Source: Aquibaculum arenosum
GTDB taxonomy: Bacteria; Pseudomonadota; Alphaproteobacteria; Kiloniellales; DSM-21159
NCBI RefSeq assembly: GCF_029222965.1
Contig: NZ_JARHUD010000007.1
Span: 142,545 to 206,544 of the forward strand
Reading direction: 5' to 3'
DNA: 64,000 nucleotides
Both the position numbers and the translations under genes were made by a program. Numbering within the stretch: position 1 is the stretch's first letter; each line of letters begins with the position of its first letter. Of this stretch, positions 1 through 9,733 are shown in pieces. A model generated the notes under the pieces. That model was given only the letters and a program-made list of their open reading frames with translations, was not told where the DNA came from and did no database searches.

Positions 1-589
1 TGATAACCTCGGAGAGGGAGCGTTCCAGTCCGCGCGGCAGGCGCAGGTTGGAATGGTGGAAGATCGAGGCCAGGAGCAGCACGGCCTCGAAGACCAGCAC
101 CGAGTGCAGCGGGAAACCCAGCAGCCAGATCACGGCGCCGCGCGCCAACGCCGAGAGAATCACTTCCCCGAAGTGGAAGCGCACCGCCGAGGTGACGTCG
201 AGGAAGCGGTCGCGATGGTGCACCTCGTGAAAGCGCCACAGGAAGGCGATCTCGTGGTTGGCTCGGTGCCACCAGTAGATCAGCAGGTCCAGCAGCAGAA
301 GGTCGAGCAGCAGACCGCCCCAGCCGCTCCAGACCGAGGGTCGCCAGTCGAGCGACTGGCTGGCCGCCCAGGCAGTGATCGGGACCACCAGCAGCGGTGA
401 CAGGCCGGTATTGAGCAGCCAAAGCCCGGCGTTGCGGCCCAGGCGCGGCGTACCGCCCCGCGGCTCGCGCTCTCGCTGCGCCAGGGGTGCCGCGGCGGGC
501 CGGAGCCGCTCAGCCAGGAAGAAGGCTAGAAACCAGGCGCCAACGATGACGCCCTTCCAGGCCAGCAGGGAGGCGATGCCGATGTCCAT
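1..589 (-). CDS. Sterol desaturase / fatty acid hydroxylase family protein (partial)
   Basis: The frame opens at an ATG at 587-589 and runs leftward to base 1 without a stop, so 196 N-terminal codons are visible. The protein starts with a hydrophobic helix (about residues 6-25) and has further membrane segments. It carries two histidine boxes, HRANH (108-112) and HEVHH (121-125), which in this family bind the di-iron centre that inserts oxygen into lipid C-H bonds at the inner membrane. The third box should lie beyond the edge, although an HH pair appears further on in IFHHSNL. The substrate (fatty acid, sterol-like lipid or carotenoid) cannot be told from sequence. The gene is read away from its neighbour at 634-1068, which is on the same strand and upstream. 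Confidence 0.85.
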   Translation of the reverse strand, partial: MDIGIASLLAWKGVIVGAWFLAFFLAERLRPAAAPLAQREREPRGGTPRLGRNAGLWLLNTGLSPLLVVPITAWAASQSLDWRPSVWSGWGGLLLDLLLLDLLIYWWHRANHEIAFLWRFHEVHHRDRFLDVTSAVRFHFGEVILSALARGAVIWLLGFPLHSVLVFEAVLLLASIFHHSNLRLPRGLERSLSEVI

Positions 590-633
590 GGCCTGGATAT
601 GGCGCTCTTGTGGCGGCGGCCCAAGCCGCAGGC

Positions 634-1068
634 TCAGACTTCCTGCTCGATCCGCTCCATGGCCTCGTCGGACAGGCCGAAGTGATGGCCGATTTCATGG
701 ATCAGCACGTGGCGGACAATGCGCGTCAGGTCCTCTCCGGTCTCGCACCAATAGTCGAGGATGGGGCGGCGATAGAGGAAGATGACGTCCAGATCCTGCG
801 GCTGGTCGGAGAAGCTGCGCTGCGTCAGGTCGACGCCCCGATAGAGGCCGAGCAGGTCGAAGGGGGACTCGCAGTCGAGCTGCTCCAGCACCTCGTCGTC
901 GGGAAAGTCGTCTACGCGGATCGTCACGTCGCCGAGAAAGCGTCGGAGCTCCTGCGGAACGGCCGTCAGGGCCTCGCGGGCCATGGCATCCATGTCGACG
1001 AGGCTGGGCGGAGCACCGTGGGAATGAAGAAATCCAGACTCGACCATGATGTTTCTCTTCAAAAGCAT
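634..1068 (-). CDS. Zincin-like metallopeptidase family protein
   Basis: This 144-residue protein carries a clear HEIGHHFGLSD motif at residues 124-134: His124, Glu125, His128 and Asp134 fit the HExxHxxGxxD zinc site of the small metallopeptidase family (PF06262). The conserved preceding stretch with LYRR and a DLTRIVRHVLIH helix also fits. An AGGAAAG sequence precedes the first ATG; a second ATG eight codons in (1047) is an alternative start. It is probably a soluble cytoplasmic protein. The physiological substrate of the family is not known to me. It is divergent from phhB, with 78 bases between them. Confidence 0.8.
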   Translation of the reverse strand: MLLKRNIMVESGFLHSHGAPPSLVDMDAMAREALTAVPQELRRFLGDVTIRVDDFPDDEVLEQLDCESPFDLLGLYRGVDLTQRSFSDQPQDLDVIFLYRRPILDYWCETGEDLTRIVRHVLIHEIGHHFGLSDEAMERIEQEV

Positions 1069-1146
1069 GAAAGACTTTCCTTGACCGCTTTCCGGCCGGC
1101 CGCCACGTCCTGTTGATCGAGACCTTCAAAAAAGGAGCGCTGCACC

Positions 1147-1452
1147 ATGCGTGAAAAGCTGGTCGGAACCGAACGCACCGCCGCCCTCGCTGACCTGCCG
1201 GAATGGGGCGAGGTCGAAGGGCGAGATGCGATCCAGCGTACCTTCCGTTTCAGGAGTTTCAACGAAGCTTGGGGCTTCATGTCGCGGGTGGCGCTCACGG
1301 CTGAGAAGATGGACCACCATCCAGAATGGTTCAACGTCTACAATCGAGTCGAGGTCACCCTGGCCACTCATGACGCCGGCGGCGTTACTGGACTGGATAT
1401 CAAACTCGCCAAGGCCATGGAGCGTTTCGCTCAAGCCGCGGGCGATGCCTGA
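1147..1452 (+). CDS. phhB: Pterin-4-alpha-carbinolamine dehydratase
   Basis: The 101-residue product has the whole family signature [16 protein letters not shown] followed by [11 protein letters not shown] (about residues 57-84). The paired histidines, the third histidine and the aspartate are the catalytic and binding residues. The enzyme dehydrates 4a-hydroxytetrahydropterin, recycling the pterin cofactor of aromatic amino acid hydroxylases; no phenylalanine hydroxylase gene is in this window. A GGAG ribosome site sits 10 bases before the ATG. The 3' end overlaps the convergent MFS gene by 22 bases. Length is normal for the family. Confidence 0.92.
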   Translation: MREKLVGTERTAALADLPEWGEVEGRDAIQRTFRFRSFNEAWGFMSRVALTAEKMDHHPEWFNVYNRVEVTLATHDAGGVTGLDIKLAKAMERFAQAAGDA

Positions 1453-2654
1453 TGCCTGGCTGAATAGCGCAGCGCCAGGGGCCCGCAGGCTGCCACCAGT
1501 CCAAGGCTGGCCAGGGCAAGCCCCCATCCCAGCGGCGTGTCGCCACCCAGATCCAGCAGCAGGCCAGCAGCCAGGGGTGCGAAGAAGGCGAAGGTGAAGC
1601 CGAGCAGCGAGTGCACCGCCATGGTGGCACCCCGGCGGCTGGTCGCTGCCGCCACGGCCCCGGCGGTCAGCGCCGAGGAGTCCGCCATGACCAGGATCGC
1701 GTGGCAGGCCACGAGCAACAGCAGCAGCGCCGGCGGCAGCACGGAGGCAAAGCCGAGACCGGCGGCCAAAGCTGCCGAGGCGAGCATCACCAGGGTCAGT
1801 GTCCTGCGCCGGCCCCAGCGCAGAGCTGCCTCGTTGCCCAGAATGGACGCCGGCAGCCCCAGCATCAGGAAGAGGCTCGCCCACTGGGTGGGCTCGAAAC
1901 CGGCAACGCTGTCCTGACCGTGCCAGGCAAAGGCGAAGACAAGGAAGGCGACCAACCAGGATCGCCAGCCGAAGAGTTCCCAAGTGTGACAGGCATAGGC
2001 GATGTTGTAGCCGAGCGCCGTCCGGTTGCGCAGCGCGGGGCGCAGGTCCAGCGGGCGGGAGACCGGTGCGGTTCGTCGCACCTGCGGGACCGGCGGCAGC
2101 AGCAGCGCCGGCAGCACGGAACCTGCACTGAGCAGCCCTGCGATCAGGAAGGCGAGCTTCCAGCCGCCAAGGGCTGCCAACTCGCCGGCCAAGAGAGTCG
2201 AGAAGGCAAGCCCGATGGAAAAGCTGGCCAGATACCAGGAAGCCCCGCGGCTTTCCCAGCGCCCGCTCAAGCGATCGGTCACCAGGCGCAGACCCACCAT
2301 GAAGGTGCCGGCCATTCCGAGACCGGCCAGGGCGCGCAGCGCCAGGGCCGACCATAAGCCCTGGGCGAGCCAGGCAAAGGCCAGGGTCGCCAGTCCACCG
2401 ACCAGGGCGGAGACGATGTAGATGCGGCGCGGATCGAGGCTGTCCGTCGCCGGCACCAGAACCGGCACGCCCAGCAGGTAGCCCGCGAAGAAGATGCCGC
2501 TGATCCAGCCGCTCTCGCTGTTGCTGAGGCCCCATTCGGTCTGGAAGAGTGGGATCAGGGCAGGGAAGGTGGCGTGGTGCGCGACGCTCAGCACATGCGC
2601 AAGACAGGCCAGCGCAATGATCTGCAGCGCGCGCGAGCGGTCACCTGCCGGCAT
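1431..2654 (-). CDS. MFS transporter
   Basis: From the ATG at 2652-2654 this is a 407-residue hydrophobic protein with about twelve membrane helices in two halves. The loop between helices 2 and 3 carries [16 protein letters not shown], the usual MFS position for a D-x-x-x-R-R loop. A longer frame opens at 2819, but its first 55 residues are proline/arginine/serine-rich and lie inside pyrD in another frame, so the internal ATG was chosen; it overlaps the end of pyrD by 14 bases, suggesting translational coupling. The substrate is unknown. The gene is read with pyrD and the DUF952 gene. Confidence 0.85.
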   Translation of the reverse strand: MPAGDRSRALQIIALACLAHVLSVAHHATFPALIPLFQTEWGLSNSESGWISGIFFAGYLLGVPVLVPATDSLDPRRIYIVSALVGGLATLAFAWLAQGLWSALALRALAGLGMAGTFMVGLRLVTDRLSGRWESRGASWYLASFSIGLAFSTLLAGELAALGGWKLAFLIAGLLSAGSVLPALLLPPVPQVRRTAPVSRPLDLRPALRNRTALGYNIAYACHTWELFGWRSWLVAFLVFAFAWHGQDSVAGFEPTQWASLFLMLGLPASILGNEAALRWGRRRTLTLVMLASAALAAGLGFASVLPPALLLLLVACHAILVMADSSALTAGAVAAATSRRGATMAVHSLLGFTFAFFAPLAAGLLLDLGGDTPLGWGLALASLGLVAACGPLALRYSARHQASPAA

Positions 2655-3696
2655 CGCGTCCCACGGCATCGGCCGGATCGGACAGCCCGTCACGGCGCAG
2701 GCACTCGGCCAGTTCCGCCTTGATGCGCTGGATGAGTGCGGGCCCTTCGTAGACCAGCGCCGTGTAAAGCTGCACCGCGCTGGCCCCGGCGCGCAGCTTG
2801 GCATAGGCATCGGCGCCACTGCCGATGCCCCCGACCCCGATCAGGGGCAGGGCGCCGCCGGTCAAGCGATAGACCTGCCGCAGGACCTCGGTGGACATGC
2901 CGAAGAGCGGCCGGCCGCTGAGGCCGCCGGCTTCCGTCTTGACCGCGCTCCGCAAGCTGGCTGGCCGGGCGATGGTGGTGTTGGAGATTATGAGCCCGTC
3001 CAGCGGCGCGTCCAGGGCCACAGCGGCGATGTCTTCCAGGTCTGCTTCCGTCAGGTCCGGTGCGATCTTGAGCAGCAACGGCGGCGCCGGGTCGGGCAGG
3101 GCCGCGCGCACACGTGCAATCAAATTTTCCAGCTCTTGGCGCCCCTGCAGTGCGCGCAGGCCGGGGGTGTTGGGCGAAGACACGTTGATCACGAGATAGT
3201 CGGCATGCATGGCCAGCCGCGCGGCGCCTCGGGCGTAGTCCTTGGCCGCATCGCTGGTCTGCTTGTTCTTGCCGAGATTGACCCCGACAAAACCGCGTCC
3301 CGCGGCGGTGCGATAGCCGGCGAGGCGGCGAGCGGCGCGCTCAACGCCGCGGCTGTTGAAGCCGTAGCGATTGATCACGGCACCGTCTTCCGGGAGGCGG
3401 AAGACCCGTGGGCGTGGGTTGCCGGGTTGCGGCTCCGGTGTGATGGAGCCTACCTCGACGAAACCGAAACCCGCGGCCAGGAGCGGCGCCATGACCTCGG
3501 CATGCTTGTCGAAACCAGCCGCCAGGCCCAGGGGATTGGCCAGTTCCCGGCCGAAGAGCGTCGTGCGCAGGATGGGGTCGTCGGCTTGCTTCTGCCTCGG
3601 CCCCAGCCCCAGAGCCAGCGCCTGCACCGTCAGGCGATGCGCTCGCTCCGGATCAAGCCGGTGGAGGAGGGCGAGCGCCTGATCCGTCAGCGCCAT
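2641..3696 (-). CDS. pyrD: Dihydroorotate dehydrogenase (quinone), class 2
   Basis: This 351-residue protein oxidises dihydroorotate to orotate with FMN and passes electrons to membrane quinone, the fourth step of pyrimidine synthesis. Visible motifs are the N-terminal amphipathic quinone-docking region, AGFDKHAE (60-67), NRYGFNSRG (109-117), VGVNLGKNK (137-145), NVSSPNTPGL (171-180, with the catalytic serine at about 174) and the FMN-phosphate loop IGVGGIGSG near 290. A serine as catalytic base and the N-terminal extension mark class 2. The start lies 3 bases after the stop of the DUF952 gene, so the two are co-transcribed. Confidence 0.97.
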   Translation of the reverse strand: MALTDQALALLHRLDPERAHRLTVQALALGLGPRQKQADDPILRTTLFGRELANPLGLAAGFDKHAEVMAPLLAAGFGFVEVGSITPEPQPGNPRPRVFRLPEDGAVINRYGFNSRGVERAARRLAGYRTAAGRGFVGVNLGKNKQTSDAAKDYARGAARLAMHADYLVINVSSPNTPGLRALQGRQELENLIARVRAALPDPAPPLLLKIAPDLTEADLEDIAAVALDAPLDGLIISNTTIARPASLRSAVKTEAGGLSGRPLFGMSTEVLRQVYRLTGGALPLIGVGGIGSGADAYAKLRAGASAVQLYTALVYEGPALIQRIKAELAECLRRDGLSDPADAVGRDAGR

Positions 3697-3699
3697 GGC

Positions 3700-4044
3700 T
3701 CAGGCCTCAAGCGGTGGGAAGATGTGTCCATCCGGACCCAGGGGCAGGGGGCGCTCCCAGCGCAAAGCCTCCGGGGGCAAGGGCCCGTAAAGATGCGGGA
3801 AGAGTTGACCGCCGCGCGACGGCTCCCATCTCAGAGCGTTGCCCAGCGCCTCGGCCTCGACTGCGAGAATGACCAACCCCTCCTGTCCGGCCCGATGCTT
3901 CGCAACACTCTCGCGCACCTGCGCGGCCGTAGAGAAATGAATGAAGCCGTCCCGCAGATCATCGGCCGAGCCGCAATAACCACCGTTGGCCCCGGCCGCA
4001 GCCCAGTCCTCGGCACGACACACGTGATAGATCGTTTCAGTCAT
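3700..4044 (-). CDS. DUF952 domain-containing protein
   Basis: A 114-residue protein beginning TIYHVCRAEDW and containing DGFIHFSTAAQV and FPHLYGPLP, the conserved landmarks of the DUF952 family. No enzymatic role is established for the family to my knowledge. The gene lies 3 bases upstream of pyrD on the same strand, a common association in alphaproteobacteria, so it may be read as the first gene of a pyrD transcript. It starts back to back with the aminotransferase gene at 4158, with a 113-base shared upstream region that probably holds both promoters. Confidence 0.85.
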   Translation of the reverse strand: MTETIYHVCRAEDWAAAGANGGYCGSADDLRDGFIHFSTAAQVRESVAKHRAGQEGLVILAVEAEALGNALRWEPSRGGQLFPHLYGPLPPEALRWERPLPLGPDGHIFPPLEA

Positions 4045-4157
4045 GCTGCGAGCTTACTGATGCTTCAGGCACTGTTCCAGGTCTCTCCCGACAAGCCGCG
4101 GATTGCGTGCGCGGTTCCAGCAGCTATGCTGCTGCGAGAGGCTTTATGAGGTGAGTG

Positions 4158-4994
4158 ATGACAACCTGGACTTATGTGGATGGCGCGTGGCTGGAGGGCA
4201 ATCCCGGGCTGGTGGGGCCGATGACTCATGCCATGTGGCTGGGCTCCTGCGTGTTCGATGGGGCGCGGGCATTCGAGGGGGTGGCGCCGGATCTGGATAT
4301 CCATTGCCAGCGCATCAACAACTCGGCCCGCGCCATGGGCCTGAAGCCCTTGCACGACGCCGGTGAGATCTTCGAGCTGTGCCAGGACGGCATCGCAAAG
4401 TTCGAGAAGGGTGCTGGGCTCTACATCCGGCCGATGTACTGGGCCGAGGGCGGCTTTGTGGACAATGATCCGGAGACCACGCGCTTCTGCCTCTCGATCT
4501 ATGACTCGACACTGCCGGAGCCCATGGGCGGCGCGGTGACGCTTTCGCCTTTCCGGCGCCCCACCATCGAGACCGCGCCGACCAACGCCAAGGCAGCCTG
4601 CCTCTATCCGAACAGTGGTCGCGCACTGCGCGAGGCCCGTGCGCGCGGCTTCGACAATGCGGTGATGCTCGATTCCAACAGCAATGTCGCCGAACTCACC
4701 TCGGCCAATATCTGGCTGGCGAAGGATGGCGAGGCGCACACGCCGGTGCCGAACGGCACCTTCCTCAACGGCATCACCCGCCAGCGGGTGATCAAGCTGC
4801 TGCGCGAGGCGGGGATCACGGTCCATGAGCGCACGCTTACCTGGAAGGATTTCCTAGAGGCCGACGAGGTATTCCAGACCGGAAACTACGGAAAAGTGCT
4901 GCCCTTCACCCGCATCGAGGATCGGGATTTGCAGCCGGGGCCGATCTATGGCCGGGCGCGCGAGCTCTATTGGGCCTGGGCGCATGGCGGCTGA
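4158..4994 (+). CDS. Class IV aminotransferase, branched-chain type
   Basis: This 278-residue protein is a PLP fold type IV aminotransferase. It has the N-terminal FDGARAFEGV segment, the catalytic lysine in TNAKAACLYPNS (about residue 145), VAELTSANIW with the conserved glutamate, and the phosphate-binding GITRQRVIKLL stretch. It most resembles the short branched-chain amino acid aminotransferases of alphaproteobacteria, which interconvert Leu/Ile/Val and their 2-oxo acids; D-amino-acid or 4-amino-4-deoxychorismate relatives cannot be excluded. A GAGG ribosome site is best spaced for the ATG at 4158; a GTG three bases earlier is also possible. The stop overlaps the dapF start, so the genes are coupled. 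Confidence 0.85.
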   Translation: MTTWTYVDGAWLEGNPGLVGPMTHAMWLGSCVFDGARAFEGVAPDLDIHCQRINNSARAMGLKPLHDAGEIFELCQDGIAKFEKGAGLYIRPMYWAEGGFVDNDPETTRFCLSIYDSTLPEPMGGAVTLSPFRRPTIETAPTNAKAACLYPNSGRALREARARGFDNAVMLDSNSNVAELTSANIWLAKDGEAHTPVPNGTFLNGITRQRVIKLLREAGITVHERTLTWKDFLEADEVFQTGNYGKVLPFTRIEDRDLQPGPIYGRARELYWAWAHGG

Positions 4995-5847
4995 AATCAC
5001 CGGGGGAGGTGAGTCGCTCGCCTTCCGGAAGATGCACGGCCTGGGCAATGACTTTGTCGTCTTCGATGCCCGGACCAGCCCGCTGGAGCTGAGTCAGGCT
5101 GAGCTCGCCCGGGTGGCGGATCGGCATTTCGGAATCGGCTGCGATCAGGTTGTGATCCTGCTACCGCCGCCCGAGGGGGCTGACGTGGCCGTGCGCTTCT
5201 TCAATGCGGACGGCAGCAAAGCGGAGGCTTGCGGCAATGCCACGCGCTGTGTCGCGCGATTGCTGTTCCGGGAAACCGGAAAGGACAGGGTGGTCATCCG
5301 CTCCCTGGTGGGCGAGCTGCACGCGCGTGCCGTGGGCGATGGCCTGATTTCCGTCGACATGGGGCCGCCGCGCCTGGATTGGCAGGATGTTCCGCTGGCG
5401 CGGGAGATGGACACCCTGCACCTGGATTTCGCCCTGGGCCCGCTGTCCGATCCCGTGGCGGTCTCCATGGGCAATCCGCATGTGGTCTTCTTCGTCGAGG
5501 ATGCGGATGCAATCGATCTGGCCGCTCTTGGGCCGCAGATCGAGCATGCACCGCTCTTTCCCGAGCGAACCAATGTCCAGGTGGTGCAGGTCCTGCCCGA
5601 CGGTGCTTTGAAGCACCGCATCTGGGAACGCGGCGCCGGGGCGACCCATGCTAGCGGCTCTTCGGCCTGTGCCGTGATCGTGGCCGCGGTGCGGCGTAGG
5701 CTGATCTCCGGGCGCAGCTCCCTGCTGCATCAGCCAGGCGGTACGCTGCGGATGGCCTGGCGGGAGAGTGACGGCCATGTGGAGATGACCGGCCCCGCGG
5801 CCGAGGTCTTCACCGGACAGCTCGATCCGGCGATCCTGGAAGGCTGA
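4984..5847 (+). CDS. dapF: Diaminopimelate epimerase homologue with Cys-to-Ser change
   Basis: The 287-residue protein has the DapF fold landmarks: FRKMHGLGNDF near the start, NADGSKAEACGNATRCVA with the first catalytic cysteine (Cys83), and SMGNPHVVFF. DapF converts LL- to meso-diaminopimelate for lysine and peptidoglycan by a two-cysteine acid/base mechanism. In the second active-site loop the usual ACG(T/S)GACA reads ASGSSACA here, so the second catalytic cysteine is Ser224 (codon AGC at 5653-5655). Either this is an unusual epimerase or a paralogue with another substrate. The ATG at 4984 overlaps the aminotransferase stop; ATGs at 4948 and 5032 are alternatives. Confidence 0.85.
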   Translation: MAAEITGGGESLAFRKMHGLGNDFVVFDARTSPLELSQAELARVADRHFGIGCDQVVILLPPPEGADVAVRFFNADGSKAEACGNATRCVARLLFRETGKDRVVIRSLVGELHARAVGDGLISVDMGPPRLDWQDVPLAREMDTLHLDFALGPLSDPVAVSMGNPHVVFFVEDADAIDLAALGPQIEHAPLFPERTNVQVVQVLPDGALKHRIWERGAGATHASGSSACAVIVAAVRRRLISGRSSLLHQPGGTLRMAWRESDGHVEMTGPAAEVFTGQLDPAILEG

Positions 5848-5872
5848 GCGCCCAACCGTACAGAAATAGTCT

Positions 5873-5915
5873 CAAACAACAAAAAGGGCCCGCGCCTCAC
5901 CTGAGGCACGGGCCC
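5873..5915 (-). terminator. Rho-independent terminator of the cox unit
   Basis: A 14-base stem with a 2-base apex spans 5886-5915 (arms GGGCCCGTGCCTCA and TGAGGCGCGGGCCC read leftward, with one U-G wobble). It is followed on the minus strand by TTTTTGTTGTTTG. It lies 24 bases past the coxM stop and is oriented to end the leftward transcript. On the plus strand the mismatch is C-A and no T run follows, so it is weaker for dapF. Confidence 0.85.
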
Positions 5916-5939
5916 TGATGCGTTTCGCTGCCGAGGCGG

Positions 5940-6734
5940 TTAGCCCACAGCGGCCACTGCGCGCTTTGCCATGACCGTCACCAGGTGGGCCCGGTATTCG
6001 GCTGAGGCGTGGAGATCACCGTTCATTTCGTCCGCTGGAACCTTGATGCCAGCCACGGCGTCGGCCGAGAAGTTCCCGGACAGCGCCTGCTCCATCTCGG
6101 CAACGCGGAAGACGCTGCCCTTGGCACCGGTGACCGCCACACGGATGCCGCCGTCGGTCTGCGCGACAAAGACGCCGACAATCGCATAGCGCGACGCCGG
6201 GTTGGCAAACTTGGCGTAGGCTGCCTTCTGCGGCACCGGGAAGCGCACCGAGGTGATCAGCTCGTCCTCTTCCAGGGCCGTTTCGAACAGGCCAGTGAAG
6301 AAGTCGTCGGCAGCGATTTCCCGCTTGTTGGTGACCACGGTCGCACCGAGCCCAACGAGACCGGCTGGATAGTCCGCCGCCGGGTCGGCGTTCGCCACCG
6401 AACCACCGATGGTGCCGCGGTTGCGCACTTGCGGGTCGCCAATCCCTTCGGCCAAGTTAGCCAGCGCCGGGATGCGGGACTTTACCAGATCGTTGCCGGC
6501 CACAGCCGCGTGGGTTGTCATGGCACCCACGGCCAGTGCGCCGCCGTCCTCGCGCACACCCACCAGCTTCGCGATGCCACCGAGGTCGATCAGATCGCTG
6601 GGTGCGGCAAGCCGTTGCTTCATGGTCGGCAGCAGGGTCATGCCGCCAGCCACGATCTTCGGATCGTCCTTGCCACTCAGCGCTGCCACGGCGTCTTCGA
6701 CCGAGGAGGGCTTGTGATACTCAAAGGCGTACAT
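5940..6734 (-). CDS. coxM: Xanthine dehydrogenase family FAD-binding subunit (CoxM-type)
   Basis: This 264-residue protein is the FAD subunit of a three-part molybdenum hydroxylase. It has the two FAD-binding signatures of the CoxM group, AGGMTLLP (about 31-38) and [17 protein letters not shown] (about 111-127), and the VRNRGTIGG context. It carries electrons from the iron-sulfur subunit to the acceptor. It is the last gene of coxG-coxS-coxL-coxM, 15 bases after coxL, with GGAGGAG before the ATG. The symbol follows homology only: the partner large subunit is form II, so carbon monoxide need not be the substrate. Confidence 0.93.
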   Translation of the reverse strand: MYAFEYHKPSSVEDAVAALSGKDDPKIVAGGMTLLPTMKQRLAAPSDLIDLGGIAKLVGVREDGGALAVGAMTTHAAVAGNDLVKSRIPALANLAEGIGDPQVRNRGTIGGSVANADPAADYPAGLVGLGATVVTNKREIAADDFFTGLFETALEEDELITSVRFPVPQKAAYAKFANPASRYAIVGVFVAQTDGGIRVAVTGAKGSVFRVAEMEQALSGNFSADAVAGIKVPADEMNGDLHASAEYRAHLVTVMAKRAVAAVG

Positions 6735-6749
6735 TCTCGTTTCTCCTCC

Positions 6750-9110
6750 TTACTCGGCTGCCTGGGCGAAGCGGGCCTGGCAGACGCGCCAGACTTTTTC
6801 CGCGGTGGCCGGCATGTCGATCTCTTCACCGATTGCGTCGGTGATGGCGTTGATCAGTGCCGGCGGGGCGGCAATGGCACCGGCCTCGCCGCAACCCTTC
6901 ACGCCGAGCGGATTGTGGGTGCACTCTGTGACAGTCATTCCAACCCGGAATGAGGGCAGGTCGTCGGCCCGCGGCATGGTGTAGTCCATGTAGGAACCAG
7001 TCACCAACTGGCCACTTTCCTTGTCATAGACGCAGTTCTCGAGCAGCGCCTGGCCTACGCCCTGGGCGATGCCGCCATGCACCTGACCCTCGACAATCAT
7101 GGGGTTCAGCACCCGGCCGAAGTCGTCCACGGCCACCCAGTCCACGATCTGCGTGATGCCGGTGTCGGGGTCGACCTCGATTTCGGCGATGTGCACGCCG
7201 GCGGGGTAGGTGAAGTTGAGCGGGTCGTAGAACGCCGTTTCGTCCAGGCCCGGTTCCACCCCTTCCGGATAGTTGTGCGGCACATAGGCCGTGAAGGCCA
7301 CTTCACCCATTGATTTGGAGCGGTCGGTGCCAACCACGGTGAACTGGCCGTCTTTGAATTCCACGTCGTCCACCGAGGCCTCGAGCAGGTGGGCTGCGAT
7401 CTTGCGGCCCTTTTCGACGATCTTGTCACAGGCCCGCACAATGGCCGAGCCGCCCACGGCGAGCGAACGGGAGCCGTAGGTGCCCATGCCCATGGGGATC
7501 GCGCCCGTGTCGCCGTGCACGATCTCCACGTTTTCGTAAGGAATGCCGAGCTTCTCGGACACGAGCTGGGCAAAGCTGGTTTCGTGACCCTGGCCATGGC
7601 TGTGCGCACCGGTCATCACCGATACCGTGCCCGTGGCGTTGAAGCGGACCTGGGCCGATTCCCAGAGACCCACGCCGGCGCCCAATGCACCCACCACGGC
7701 CGAGGGCGCAATGCCGCAGGCCTCGATGTAGGCGGAAAGGCCAATGCCGCGCAGCTTGCCGCGCGTTTCGGCCTCGGCCTTGCGTGCCGGGAAGCCCTTG
7801 TAGTCGATCATCTCCAAAGCCTTGTCGAGCGAGGCTTCGTAGTTGCCGATGTCGTAGGTCAGTGCCACGGGGGTCTGGTAGGGGAACTGGTCGGGCTTGA
7901 TGAAGTTCTTGCGCCGCAGCTCCGCCGGATCCATGCCCAGTTGGCGGGCCGCCACTTCCACCACCCGTTCGATCAGGTAGGTGGCCTCCGGGCGACCGGC
8001 GCCGCGATAGGCATCCACCGGTGCTGTGGAGGTGAAAACCGCTTTCACATTGGCATAGATTGCCGGGGTGGCGTACTGCCCGGCCAGCAGGGTGGCATAG
8101 AGATAAGTGGGCACGCAGGTGGAGAAGCTGGAGAGATAGGCCCCCACGTTCGCCGTGGTATCGACCTTCAAGGCCAGGAACTTGCCTTCCTGATCCACCG
8201 CCAGCTTCACGTTGGTGACGTGGTCGCGGCCGTGGGCGTCGGAGACGAAAGCTTCGCCACGCTCGGCCGTCCACTTCACCGGCCGGCCGACCTTCTTGGC
8301 CGCCCAGGTGCAGCAGGTCTCCTCGGCATAGGCGTAGATCTTCGAGCCGAAGCCGCCACCCACGTCCGGCGCGATCACCCGCACCCGGGACTCCGGCAGG
8401 TTCAGCACGAAGGCACAGAGAATCAGCCGCAACAGGTGCGGGTTTTGGCTGGTCGAATAGACCGTGTAGCTGTCGGTGCCGCTGTCATAATCACCGATGG
8501 CCGCGCGGGGCTCCATTGCGTTGGGGATCAGGCGGTTGTTGATCAGATCCAGCTCGACGACGTTCGCCGCCTGGCTCATGGCCTGCTCCACGGCGTCCTT
8601 GTCGCCCAGTTCCCAGTCGAAGCAGAGGTTGGAAGGCGCTTCGTCATGAATCTGGGTGCCGGACATTGCCTCCTTGGTGTCGACCACGGCGGGAAGCTCG
8701 TCGTAGTCCACCTCGATCAGATCGGCGGCATCGCGGGCTTGGGCATAGCTTTCAGCCACCACCATTGCCACGTGATCGCCGACGTAGCGCACCTTGTCGC
8801 GTACCAGCGGATAGTGCGGCGGCGCCTTGTGAGGCTCGCCGTGGCGATCGGTGACCGTCCAGCCACAGGGCAGGGAGCCCACGTTGTCGGCCGCCATGTC
8901 CTGACCTGTGAAAACCGCAACCACGCCCGGGGCCGCTTCGGCCTGGGCCGTCTCGACGCGGGTCACCTTGGCATGGGCCACCGGCGAACGCAGAAAGTAG
9001 GCGTATAGCTGGCCGGGGCGATTGATATCGTCGGTGTAGCGTCCCTTTCCGGTCAGGAAACGCTTGTCCTCCCTACGCCTTACCGGGGCGCCGATTCCGT
9101 TCTCGGGCAT
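6750..9110 (-). CDS. coxL: Form II CoxL-type molybdopterin hydroxylase large subunit
   Basis: The 786-residue protein is the molybdenum-cofactor subunit of a xanthine-oxidase-family enzyme. It opens with [22 protein letters not shown] and has the Moco-binding GGGFGSK (about 251-257) and the catalytic glutamate in [11 protein letters not shown] (about 734-744). The active-site loop reads AYRGAGR (about 364-370), the mark of form II or putative CO dehydrogenases; true form I CO dehydrogenases have AYxCSFR with the copper-binding cysteine. The native substrate of form II enzymes is mostly unknown. It lies 15 bases before coxM and 4 bases after coxS. It is probably cytoplasmic, attached to the membrane through CoxG. 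Confidence 0.95.
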   Translation of the reverse strand: MPENGIGAPVRRREDKRFLTGKGRYTDDINRPGQLYAYFLRSPVAHAKVTRVETAQAEAAPGVVAVFTGQDMAADNVGSLPCGWTVTDRHGEPHKAPPHYPLVRDKVRYVGDHVAMVVAESYAQARDAADLIEVDYDELPAVVDTKEAMSGTQIHDEAPSNLCFDWELGDKDAVEQAMSQAANVVELDLINNRLIPNAMEPRAAIGDYDSGTDSYTVYSTSQNPHLLRLILCAFVLNLPESRVRVIAPDVGGGFGSKIYAYAEETCCTWAAKKVGRPVKWTAERGEAFVSDAHGRDHVTNVKLAVDQEGKFLALKVDTTANVGAYLSSFSTCVPTYLYATLLAGQYATPAIYANVKAVFTSTAPVDAYRGAGRPEATYLIERVVEVAARQLGMDPAELRRKNFIKPDQFPYQTPVALTYDIGNYEASLDKALEMIDYKGFPARKAEAETRGKLRGIGLSAYIEACGIAPSAVVGALGAGVGLWESAQVRFNATGTVSVMTGAHSHGQGHETSFAQLVSEKLGIPYENVEIVHGDTGAIPMGMGTYGSRSLAVGGSAIVRACDKIVEKGRKIAAHLLEASVDDVEFKDGQFTVVGTDRSKSMGEVAFTAYVPHNYPEGVEPGLDETAFYDPLNFTYPAGVHIAEIEVDPDTGITQIVDWVAVDDFGRVLNPMIVEGQVHGGIAQGVGQALLENCVYDKESGQLVTGSYMDYTMPRADDLPSFRVGMTVTECTHNPLGVKGCGEAGAIAAPPALINAITDAIGEEIDMPATAEKVWRVCQARFAQAAE

Positions 9111-9114
9111 GGGC

Positions 9115-9582
<468 letters not shown>

Positions 9583-9733
9583 CCGTCTCCCTCCTGATGT
9601 TCGGGGACTCGGTCGATCTTGTGCCGACAGAGTGTCTTGTTGTTCGGTATCCCGCTGGCCGGGGTATCCCTGTTTGCGAGTGTGTTGCGCGGTTTCTCGG
9701 CGGTCAAGAGGCACCCGGAGTGCGGGGGCCAGA

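Noticed and set aside
2494..4149. Rightward frame of 551 codons
   Set aside because: It runs opposite pyrD and the DUF952 gene, which have clear motifs on the minus strand.
7389..9008. Rightward open frame of 539 codons
   Set aside because: Antisense shadow of coxL with no recognisable motif.
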